From contig DDBL01000089.1 of the NCBI GenBank assembly GCA_002333425.1, forward strand, positions 1,047 through 17,759: a stretch of 16,713 nucleotides of DNA, written 5' to 3'. The notes beneath the pieces were generated by a model. The model saw only the letters and a program-made list of their open reading frames with translations. It was not told where the DNA came from and did no database searches. This stretch comes from Leptospiraceae bacterium UBA2033. GTDB lineage: Bacteria; Spirochaetota; Leptospiria; Leptospirales; Leptospiraceae. This document shows positions 7,345 to 13,105 of the stretch, one piece after another. Position numbers and translations under genes: made by a program. The first letter of the stretch is position 1. Every line of letters starts with the position of its first letter.

Positions 7345-7742
7345 GGAACTACCTTAATTCTAATTTTGGAAGAAAGTTCTGGTCCATACGAAATATGAGC
7401 ACCATTTGCGAACTGGAGGGTAACATCGTATTCACCCGGCTCTAGTTCAATAGCCGCTTCTGTTTGCCCTTTGCCGTAGTGGTAGGTTTTCTTTTCTACA
7501 AATGGAACGGCTTCTCCTTGTGGAAAAGTTTCTCCATTGATGATAATGTGATGATGTCCTTTTCCTGCGACTACTTCACCCGCCGGTTGAATCTCCATTC
7601 CCTCTACTCCCATTTTAAATTGAACAGGACTTCTTACCTCTTCTCCATTCTGTGGGCTAACAAAGAAAACCTTTCCCGTTTTTTTTTCTCCACAACCAAT
7701 TAAACCAACTATTAAAAACACCGCAATGAAATATCTAAACAT
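7341..7742 (-). CDS. DUF4399-type lipoprotein
   Basis: The 133-residue product begins with a signal peptide and lipobox LIGC (Cys17), so it is an envelope lipoprotein. The mature part matches the DUF4399 pattern as I recall it: FVSPQNGEEVRSPVQFKMGVEGM, GKGHHHIIING, HYGKGQTEA, LEPGEYDVTLQFANGAHISYGP. The His cluster (GHHHI) is the striking conserved feature and could bind metal, but the function of the family is not established. AAGGAG six to seven nt upstream of the ATG supports the start. It is the first gene of a three-gene minus-strand operon and overlaps the HAD gene by 4 bp. Confidence 0.87.
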   Translation of the reverse strand: MFRYFIAVFLIVGLIGCGEKKTGKVFFVSPQNGEEVRSPVQFKMGVEGMEIQPAGEVVAGKGHHHIIINGETFPQGEAVPFVEKKTYHYGKGQTEAAIELEPGEYDVTLQFANGAHISYGPELSSKIRIKVVP

Positions 7743-7826
7743 AAATTTCTCCTTTCTATCTAAATTCTACTGAATCTAAAACAGAGCTATCTTAGAAACT
7801 AAAATTTTTCGTAACTACTGTGTGAT

Positions 7827-8033
7827 TTGCCACAGAGGCACAGAGACACAGAGAATAATGGGGTTGCGCTATTTTTATTACTATTCATAGAATTAAAGAG
7901 AGCAAATGAAATATTTGGATTCAATTTCTATGCAGTAGTCCATAATAATAACTAAGACTATATTACGGAGATGGACATTATTTTATGAAATAGACTCTCT
8001 TTGAATCTCTGTGCCTCGGTGCCTCTGTGGCAA
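7827..8033. repeat. Long inverted repeat, CCACAGAGGCACAGAG type
   Basis: Arms 7827-7854 and 8006-8033 are complementary at 26 of 28 positions and enclose 151 bp. The arms contain the TTGCCACAGAGGCAC and CACAGAGA modules, similar to a short repeat found between genes in many bacteria. The arrangement resembles a small non-autonomous element or a composite of two oppositely oriented repeat copies. Confidence 0.75.
7929..7942 (+). repeat. TATGCAGTAGTCCA repeat, copy 2
   Basis: The 14-bp core is identical to the copies at 675-694 and 9343-9362, although the flanking T run is interrupted here by a C and the last two bases of the 20-mer differ. It sits inside the loop of the CACAGAG inverted repeat, 3' of the phosphodiesterase gene. 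Confidence 0.75.
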
Positions 8034-8050
8034 TAACTTATGCTAAATAG

Positions 8051-8908
8051 TTACAATTTTTCGAATAAATAGGGATTATCTGTCATTACTCCATCGACTC
8101 CCAAAGTTTTTAAGTTTAGAATTTGTTCTTTGTCGTTGATTGTAAAAATATGTAGTTTACTATTTTGTTCTTTCACTGCTTTGATAAAGTTTTCGGTGAT
8201 GGGCATCATTCGAGGTAGATTGGGAATTGCCAGAACTTGCGGTGGATTCACAATTCCACGAATTTCTAAAAGATAGGCGAAATACCAACTGATAACTTCT
8301 TTCAATCCAGAGAATACGGTTATTTTGCCCCTACTCAACTGCTTTAAGTTTTCATTGACAGAATCTCTCACTGACCCAATCAAAACGCGGTTCTCTAATT
8401 TGTATTTTTCTATTAATTGAACCAATATTTCTGCGGCTAATGGATCTTTTACTTTTACTTCAATATAATACCTTGCATTCGGGAGAGTTTTAAAAAATTC
8501 TTCCAATTCTAAAATGGAAATTCCTTTACCTCGAAAGGGAAAATTTTCCCCGTCTGTAGAAAAATGAAATCCTGCATCTAGTCGCTTGATTTCTTCATAA
8601 CTAAGTTCTACTACTTTTCCTTTTCCATTGGTCGTCCTGTCCACTGAATCATCATGAATTACCACCAAGCGGTTATCCTTTGTTAAGTGCACATCCATTT
8701 CTAAAATATCAGCCAGATTATGATTAAAAATTTCTTTACAAGCGAATAATGTATTTTCGGGTAACACTGCTTTACCACATCTATGCGCAATACGAAATTC
8801 TTTTCCATCAAAGTTGAAAGCATCATTTATTGTAAGTGGTAAACTGCGAAGATAGAAATACGTTGGTAGAAAAATTCCTATCAGTAGTAGAAGTATTAAT
8901 TTAATCAT
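8051..8908 (-). CDS. Glycerophosphodiester phosphodiesterase family protein
   Basis: The 285-residue protein belongs to the GDPD (GlpQ/UgpQ) TIM-barrel family, which hydrolyses glycerophosphodiesters to glycerol 3-phosphate and an alcohol. The hallmarks are visible: His42-Arg43 (AHRCG, where AHRG is usual), PENT with Glu51, Glu70 and Asp72 (LEMDVHLT), His85 in VVIHD, DRTTNGKG, and Glu150/Lys152 in YIEVKVK. The C-terminal IFTINDKEQI ... LGVDGVMTDNP also fits the family. A hydrophobic N terminus (residues 2-20) suggests a signal peptide or membrane anchor, so it may act in the periplasm. It stands alone between two repeat-rich intergenic regions. Cys44 inserted in the HRG motif is slightly unusual. 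Confidence 0.93.
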   Translation of the reverse strand: MIKLILLLLIGIFLPTYFYLRSLPLTINDAFNFDGKEFRIAHRCGKAVLPENTLFACKEIFNHNLADILEMDVHLTKDNRLVVIHDDSVDRTTNGKGKVVELSYEEIKRLDAGFHFSTDGENFPFRGKGISILELEEFFKTLPNARYYIEVKVKDPLAAEILVQLIEKYKLENRVLIGSVRDSVNENLKQLSRGKITVFSGLKEVISWYFAYLLEIRGIVNPPQVLAIPNLPRMMPITENFIKAVKEQNSKLHIFTINDKEQILNLKTLGVDGVMTDNPYLFEKL

Positions 8909-9037
8909 CTTTATATCTCTTAAATTCTCAAATACATACTGAGGTTATTAAAATCTTCGTGAGAGGCTAATCGAAACTTGACTGAATTAAAAATGAAAAA
9001 ATATTTAACCCTATTTCTATACACTTTGTATATACTG

Positions 9038-9272
9038 GCGATACACTTAGTATAGGTCCAAAGATGGGTGTAAACATAGGTCCAAACTTGCCTATACCAA
9101 ACGCCAAAAGTAAATACCCACTCGTTTTAAATTGAACTATATTTTTGGCGTTTGGGAATACCCAATTTTTTACAAATTGGGTAATTACTTTTGGCAAAGG
9201 GTATATAAAATTTTTTTCCTATCTTTGCACCTATCTTTAGAGGTAAGTTTAGAGGTAATCTAAGTGTATCGC
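9038..9272. mobile_element. Nested palindromic element with 13-bp terminal inverted repeats (MITE-like candidate)
   Basis: Perfect ends GCGATACACTTAG (9038-9050) and CTAAGTGTATCGC (9260-9272) bound a 235-bp segment. Inside are three further inverted pairs: 9097-9109 with 9143-9155 (13 bp, perfect), 9104-9120 with 9178-9194 (16 of 17), and 9159-9168 with 9174-9183 (10-bp stem, 5-nt loop). ATAGGTCCAAA occurs twice (9052-9062, 9076-9086) and in inverted form with one change at 9224-9234. TTTAGAGGTAA occurs twice 12 bp apart (9236-9246, 9248-9258). No transposase gene fits inside. No clear target-site duplication is seen, so mobility is a guess. Confidence 0.5.
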
Positions 9273-9342
9273 AAACACGAAGGAAGCCTTATCCCATTTA
9301 CAGGTTGTCGAGCTAATTCGGACATATAAATTTGCAGTCTAG

Positions 9343-9362
9343 TTTTTATGCAGTAGTCCAAT
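9343..9362 (+). repeat. TTTTTATGCAGTAGTCCAAT repeat, copy 3
   Basis: Identical over 20 bp to 675-694. It lies 34 bp beyond the end of the HEPN remnant, again 3' of a minus-strand coding sequence. Confidence 0.8.
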
Positions 9363-9396
9363 TTAATCCTATATTATTTTAGAAAAAACCATTGTT

Positions 9397-9588
9397 CTAA
9401 TAGTTTGAACATAATTGTAGCCTGGAATACAAAGACTCTTCGTCAATGTTTGGATTTACCGAATAGCGCATCTCCACTGCAAATTCAGTTAGATTGATAA
9501 GATACTCTAAATCCAATTGAATGGAAGAATCTCAATCTTCATCACCAATAGCAATCCATTGCAGAGCTAATTGATTACTTTCTTTCAT
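9397..9588 (-). pseudogene. Remnant of a HEPN-domain protein (toxin-like partner of the MNT gene)
   Basis: In the frame starting at ATG 9586-9588 the translation reads MKESNQLALQWIAIGDED, an in-frame TGA (9532-9534), then DSSIQLDLEYLINLTEF, AVEMRYSVNPNIDEESLYSR and a short tail to TAG (9397-9399). The N terminus, the DLEYLINL segment and the AVEMRY-type C terminus match parts of HEPN proteins, but the expected central portion with the R-x4-6-H motif is missing and the whole is about half the usual length. So it carries both a stop codon and internal deletions. The start overlaps the end of the MNT gene by 14 bp, the normal layout of MNT/HEPN operons. Recognition is by eye. Confidence 0.68.
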
Positions 9589-9916
9589 ATAATACTATTC
9601 CTTCTTTGTAGACATCATACTCTAGCGTATTTAAAATTGCTTTGTTCTTTTCAAAGTCAGTCGGACTTCTAACAATTATATCTTTCGCATGATTCAATTG
9701 AAAGAGAGCCTTATAGTATTTTGCCGCATTGCTTCCTTTTCTAATGGATAAATCTTCCACTATATAAAAATCCATATCACTATCTTCATTCTCTTCACCT
9801 CGAGCGTAAGAACCAAACAAAAATACTTTGTCTGGCTTGCCTGCGGATAAGATATATTGTAACGCGGTATCTACAATCTTTTTTATTTCTGGTTTTAAAC
9901 TCGTGGCTGTATTCAT
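9575..9916 (-). CDS. MNT-type nucleotidyltransferase (antitoxin-like)
   Basis: The 113-residue protein is a minimal nucleotidyltransferase. The signature GSYARGEENEDSDMDF (residues 35-50) gives Gly35-Ser36 and the metal-binding Asp47 and Asp49 of the GSx10DxD motif; Asp79 in KDIIV is a candidate third acidic residue. Such MNT proteins pair with HEPN RNases, and in characterised pairs the MNT protein neutralises the HEPN toxin by adding AMP groups to it. Here the gene looks intact, while the overlapping HEPN gene is broken. A nucleotidyltransferase acting on another target remains possible. The annotated ATG has only poor ribosome-binding sequence upstream (AGGAAATA). Confidence 0.88.
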   Translation of the reverse strand: MNTATSLKPEIKKIVDTALQYILSAGKPDKVFLFGSYARGEENEDSDMDFYIVEDLSIRKGSNAAKYYKALFQLNHAKDIIVRSPTDFEKNKAILNTLEYDVYKEGIVLYERK

Positions 9917-9934
9917 CCATTATTTCCTACATTC

Positions 9935-9963
9935 TATTAAGTTTTTCTTTTGAATCCTGTCAA
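9935..9963 (-). promoter_or_regulatory. Weak candidate promoter of the MNT gene
   Basis: On the minus strand TTGACA (9958-9963), a perfect -35 hexamer, is followed after 17 bp by TTAATA (9935-9940), a poor -10 match. It lies about 20-45 bp before the MNT start codon. Confidence 0.25.
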
Positions 9964-10096
9964 TTAGAGTTTAATTGTTCGCTTATTTTGAAATACTGAA
10001 AGCAGATCAAAGTCATTTAATTTCATCGAATTTTTCAAAGATTTTAGCTACTGCAAGTTCTTAAATATACAATTAAACAATCAGGTAAAAGAATAT

Positions 10097-10336
10097 CTAA
10101 GGAATCGTTTCCATTAACCAAATCTCAGGGTCATAGTATCTCACCTTGTAGTAATACAACCCAGTATCCTGATCGTCTTGTTACCCCGTATACTTGTAAC
10201 TAAGTTGACTTGCGCCTGACGTATCTGTCATCATCCTTCCTGCTCCGTCTGTTACTTCTTTGGGCGTTCGGCAAATCGAGTGGATAAGATTGATTAAACG
10301 CAATAAGAGCAGATACTCCATGTAATGCTCCGGCAG
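10097..10336 (-). pseudogene. Fragment of an RHS-repeat protein core
   Basis: Reading the minus strand gives TPKEVTDGAGRMMTD, then SGASQLSYKYTG, an in-frame TAA (10181-10183), QDDQDTGLYYYKVRYYDPEI and a stop at 10097-10099. These are the hallmark motifs of the RHS-repeat-associated core (GTPKEVTD, YKYTGQ..D.DTGLYYY.ARYYDPEIG). Further upstream ALHGVSALIAFNQSYP is open in a different frame, implying a frameshift. RHS proteins are large toxin-delivery or surface proteins; only a core-domain scrap survives here, with no start and at least one stop. The DNA at its upstream edge carries a 16-bp sequence shared with 2369-2384 in inverted orientation. Confidence 0.72.
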
Positions 10337-10352
10337 GCTGTCAAGTTAAGGA
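10337..10352. repeat. Second copy of GCTGTCAAGTTAAGGA
   Basis: This 16-bp sequence is the exact reverse complement of 2369-2384, part of the inverted repeat at 2276-2391. It borders the RHS remnant. Confidence 0.6.
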
Positions 10353-10416
10353 AAATGTTTACGCAGCTTCCCCACATCAGTCTCAGAATAAACTTTTCCT
10401 TCATTGTCGTTTATTC

Positions 10417-11076
10417 CTAAAATCTAACGCCTAATCCAAATATACCCATGCCATTCGATGCATTAGAAACAACCGTATTTCCTTCTTCTTTAAAATTTAA
10501 AGTTTGTCCTTGGGCTTGGATAAAAATAAACATTCTGTTAAAATTAATTTGAAGCCCAAGTCTAAGTTCTCCACCGGTAATTGTACATTTTACAACGCCA
10601 GTGCAAGATCCGCCAATAACTCCAATGCCTATATAGGGATCAAAGGTTTTTTCACCATTCATGTGGAAATTAAAATTAGCCTGATAATTATTGTATGTTA
10701 TAGTATACTCAGACCGAGAAGCGGCGGCAATTGGAAGAAGGTATAAAGCCGCACCACGAGATATGATTCCTGACCCTGCTATTATGAATAAGTTTTTTTG
10801 ATAATCTGTTTCTGTTTTAACCGCCCAATTGCTGGCTCCAACTCCAAGACCAAAGCCTAAATAAGGGTTTGGTCTATACTCAAATCCAGTTTGTCCACCG
10901 GCGGTAACCGCATTTACTCCAAAGGAAGTTGCCTTTCCACCACCACCGGCAACGTAAAAATACCAGTTATATGGATCTGTTTTCTTGGGAGCTGTTTCCT
11001 GTGCCCCTAAACTCACAAAAGCCAACATTACTAAAATTAACACTATCTTCATTTTTATTCTAAAAATATATTCCAT
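10417..11076 (-). CDS. Outer-membrane beta-barrel-like protein
   Basis: The 219-residue product has a signal peptide ending near FVSLGAQ (about residues 20-26) and a mature part of alternating hydrophobic and Gly/Tyr-rich strands (WYFYVAGGGG, YLGFGLGVGA, YIGIGVIGG, ELRLGLQINF). It ends GIFGLGVRF, with a terminal Phe, the usual signature of outer-membrane beta barrels recognised by the BAM machinery. At roughly 190 mature residues it fits an eight-strand OmpA/OmpW-size barrel. The function is unknown. A second in-frame ATG at 11050-11052 gives a more typical signal peptide (MKIVLILVML); neither start has a strong ribosome binding site. It is preceded by the heptamer tandem repeat and the exported-protein gene on the same strand, 51 bp away. 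Confidence 0.78.
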   Translation of the reverse strand: MEYIFRIKMKIVLILVMLAFVSLGAQETAPKKTDPYNWYFYVAGGGGKATSFGVNAVTAGGQTGFEYRPNPYLGFGLGVGASNWAVKTETDYQKNLFIIAGSGIISRGAALYLLPIAAASRSEYTITYNNYQANFNFHMNGEKTFDPYIGIGVIGGSCTGVVKCTITGGELRLGLQINFNRMFIFIQAQGQTLNFKEEGNTVVSNASNGMGIFGLGVRF

Positions 11077-11100
11077 TACGGCTACTCTGTATTATCCACT

Positions 11101-11130
11101 TAACCATTAACCATTAACCATTAACCATTA
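11101..11130. repeat. TAACCAT heptamer tandem repeat (4 copies)
   Basis: Four perfect copies of TAACCAT (11101-11128) plus TA follow each other. The last bases form part of the TAA stop of the upstream minus-strand gene, so slippage could alter its 3' end or the spacing to the next gene, but not the main coding sequence. Confidence 0.9.
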
Positions 11131-11955
11131 CTTCTCTGCATCCTTGTCATACAGAATGAATTCTTTCTTCACTTGTTCATATGTCTTACCAATATCATCC
11201 TTACCATCAAACGCAAACTTGGTATTAGGTGGGAGTTCTTGAATCGAAAGATTGAAACCATTCAAATTTGGTGGAATATGTTCATCTACATCAGGAATAA
11301 TTACTTCTGGATTGACTTCTATTTTTAGTTCATATTCTTTCCCTTTTTCGAATGCAAACTGTTGAAGTAGTAAACTTCTATTTTCATAGAATTCATCTTG
11401 ACTTGCATACCAACCGTATTCTTTTAAATATTCATATTTTTCTTTCTCGAGAGCAAGGTCATAATAAATAATCACTCGCAACTCACTAGTCATTGCAGGT
11501 ACGGGAAATCTATATTGGGAACCAGAAGCAAAATAAAGACAATTTTGTTTCCGTATTGCAGGATTGGTTTCGATTATTTTTTCTTTGAAAACCGAACTAG
11601 CTTGATAATACTGCAAATCTATTTTTCGCGGATTAAGATAGTTTGAATTGAACTCGATTAAAATAGGAATAGAACGATCTCGTCTAGATGCTGAAACATT
11701 TACAGGATAATTGTAATACTCCTCCTTCAACTTCGGAATTTTAAATGAAAGATATGCATGAGGAGAAGATGTATGCATATAAGTATAAGAGTTATAAAAA
11801 AAACATGACTCTTCTTTATTCCAAGCCACTATTCTTTTCTGTCTTTGCTGAACGGCATTACATGCATAAGAACCAGCACCAGCATATAAATTGATAAACC
11901 CACATAGGAAAATAAGTAAAGTAAGCGCTTTATTTCTTAACAAAATATAATTCAT
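11128..11955 (-). CDS. Exported protein of unknown function
   Basis: The 275-residue protein has an N-terminal signal (about residues 8-26, ALTLLIFLCGFINLYAGA). There is no lipobox Cys at the cleavage site, so a periplasmic or secreted protein is likely. The mature part is rich in Tyr and charged residues, with three cysteines in the mature region (around 32, 51 and 139) and beta-strand-like segments; no family was recognised. The C-terminal part (about 205-275) is acidic and contains PPNLNGFNLSIQELPPNTKFAFDGKD-type sequence. It is transcribed away from the CsgG-type operon, with 178 bp between the two starts, and may share a transcript with the beta-barrel gene downstream. Confidence 0.75.
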   Translation of the reverse strand: MNYILLRNKALTLLIFLCGFINLYAGAGSYACNAVQQRQKRIVAWNKEESCFFYNSYTYMHTSSPHAYLSFKIPKLKEEYYNYPVNVSASRRDRSIPILIEFNSNYLNPRKIDLQYYQASSVFKEKIIETNPAIRKQNCLYFASGSQYRFPVPAMTSELRVIIYYDLALEKEKYEYLKEYGWYASQDEFYENRSLLLQQFAFEKGKEYELKIEVNPEVIIPDVDEHIPPNLNGFNLSIQELPPNTKFAFDGKDDIGKTYEQVKKEFILYDKDAEK

Positions 11956-12133
11956 CCATTTGCCCCAGTGTATGGAAAATCTCTATTATCCACCACTTTT
12001 CTCTCCAACTAATCTTTCTAAAAGTGCAGAATGATTCAACCCAAAATCTCATTAGTAATTTTAGTCCAACGGGTGAAGTAAGATTAAAAAATACATTGAC
12101 TTTTTTTGTTTAAAATTCATAAAGAAGAAATCT

Positions 12134-13096
12134 ATGATAAAGCTCCTAGTTTTCAACTGTCTTTTGTTGTTCACTTTTTCTTCCATTTATTCGCAGGCAA
12201 CCAAGGAGAAGTCTCGCCTTGCCGTTTTAGATTTGGAACCTGATAAAGGAGTCTCTGTAAAAGAGACAGAGTATATCTCTGACATTCTGAGAACAGAGTT
12301 AGTCAAAACAAAATTATTTGTGATTATCGAAAGATCGTCTATTCGAAAGGTATTAGCAGAACAAGCATTTCAACAAAAAGGTTGCGTTGATACAAAATGC
12401 TCGGTACAAATCGGACAACTCTTGGCGGCTGATAAAATTTTGGAAGGGAAAGTTCAATATATAAGCGGCAAATACATAATTACCGCAAATATTGTAGATG
12501 TCACAACGGGAAGGTTGGATTTTGCTGAGCAAACATCTTTGAATTCAATTGAGGACTTTGAATCGAAGAACGAAGTTTTTATCAGAAAAATTTCTGCACA
12601 TGCCTCGGGTGTAGACGAAGGAAGTGTTGTAATTCGTAAACCTCGCACCCCGTATGTATGGAGATCAGCGATTTTTCCAGGATGGGGACAATGGCATAAA
12701 CAAGACGAAATGAAAGGAGCCATCTATAGTTCATTGGGTATAATTTTTCTCGGAAACCTGTTAAGTCAATACCAAGGTTTTCAAAACGCACAAGCAGATT
12801 ATAATTCTACTTTAGGATTGCCTTATCTACTTGGTCAGAATGCAATACTTTATAATTATATCACGATTAACCCCAAACGTGAAACAGTACTCGAATCGCA
12901 AAATCAAGTAAACCTCTCTTTGGGGCTGTTGGCTGTTTTTTGGATTTTTAATATTGGTGATGCCTATTATTTTGAACCAAAAGAAAAAAAGCTTACTTTA
13001 TTCTTTGATTTATCGAAAGACCAAAGGTTTTCTTTTGACAGATCTCAAGAAAAAGATTCCAACTATTATCAAATTCAAATTAAATATAAATTTTAG
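12134..13096 (+). CDS. CsgG/LpoB-type exported protein with DUF5683-like C-terminal domain
   Basis: The 320-residue product has a signal peptide (about 1-20, ending SIYSQA). Residues 26-150 resemble the CsgG/LpoB/TolB-N-type fold: RLAVLDLEP, SDILRTELVKTKLFVIIERSSI, GQLLAADKILEGKV, ITANIVDVTTGRLDFAEQ. A GCVDTKC pair (Cys84, Cys89) sits in the loop. Residues 170-280 resemble DUF5683: RSAIFPGWGQWHKQDEMKGA followed by hydrophobic helices (about 195-212 and 259-277). The C terminus ends IKYKF, an outer-membrane-like final Phe. There is no lipobox, so anchoring would be by the C-terminal part. The next gene begins within 10 bp, and this is the first gene of a four-gene operon; no convincing promoter was found upstream. 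Confidence 0.85.
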   Translation: MIKLLVFNCLLLFTFSSIYSQATKEKSRLAVLDLEPDKGVSVKETEYISDILRTELVKTKLFVIIERSSIRKVLAEQAFQQKGCVDTKCSVQIGQLLAADKILEGKVQYISGKYIITANIVDVTTGRLDFAEQTSLNSIEDFESKNEVFIRKISAHASGVDEGSVVIRKPRTPYVWRSAIFPGWGQWHKQDEMKGAIYSSLGIIFLGNLLSQYQGFQNAQADYNSTLGLPYLLGQNAILYNYITINPKRETVLESQNQVNLSLGLLAVFWIFNIGDAYYFEPKEKKLTLFFDLSKDQRFSFDRSQEKDSNYYQIQIKYKF

Positions 13097-13100
13097 GTGA
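13094..13100 (+). promoter_or_regulatory. Ribosome binding site overlapping a stop codon, setting the start of the large lipoprotein
   Basis: TAGGTGA contains both the TAG stop of the CsgG-type gene and an AGGTGA ribosome-binding sequence 5 nt before the ATG at 13106. This favours that ATG over the GTG at 13097 and implies coupled translation. Confidence 0.55.
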
Positions 13101-13105
13101 TAGAA

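Larger units (their letters stand above)
7743..8050. other. Intergenic region dominated by a CACAGAG-type inverted repeat
   Basis: This 308-bp gap separates two minus-strand genes and should contain the promoter of the DUF4399 operon near its left end. Most of it is a long inverted repeat (7827-8033) with a copy of the TATGCAGTAGTCCA sequence in its centre. No gene was recognised. Confidence 0.6.
8909..9396. other. Repeat-rich gap without a confident gene
   Basis: The stretch holds the 235-bp palindromic element at 9038-9272 and a copy of the TATGCAGTAGTCCA repeat at 9343-9362. Open frames inside the palindrome show no recognisable protein and are explained by its symmetry. A short plus-strand frame beginning MKKYLTLFLYTLYILA (8993 onward) runs directly into the left end of the element. 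Confidence 0.5.
9917..10416. other. Gap with RHS remnant; remainder without recognised feature
   Basis: Positions 10097-10336 hold a broken RHS-type coding fragment. The 9917-10096 part shows only AT-rich sequence and a possible weak promoter for the MNT gene. A GAATAAAC/GTTTATTC inverted pair (10386-10393, 10409-10416) lies directly beyond the stop of the beta-barrel gene, but it lacks a T run. Confidence 0.5.

Noticed and set aside
8967..9197. 76-residue minus-strand open frame
   Set aside because: It lies within and beside the palindromic element, has repetitive low-complexity translation (FGPMFTPIFGP), no ribosome binding site and no recognisable family; symmetry of the DNA explains the open frame.
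9038..9272. CRISPR-like array in the ATAGGTCCAAA iterons
   Set aside because: Only two direct copies and one diverged inverted copy, spacing of 24 bp, no regular repeat-spacer pattern and no cas genes.
10386..10416. GAATAAAC/GTTTATTC inverted pair just beyond the beta-barrel gene stop
   Set aside because: The stem is AT-rich with a 15-nt loop and no T run in the direction of transcription, so a terminator call is not supported.
12096..12124. TTGACT followed by ATAAAG upstream of the CsgG-type gene
   Set aside because: The -10 match is poor and would place transcription start about 5 nt before the ATG, leaving no room for a ribosome binding site.
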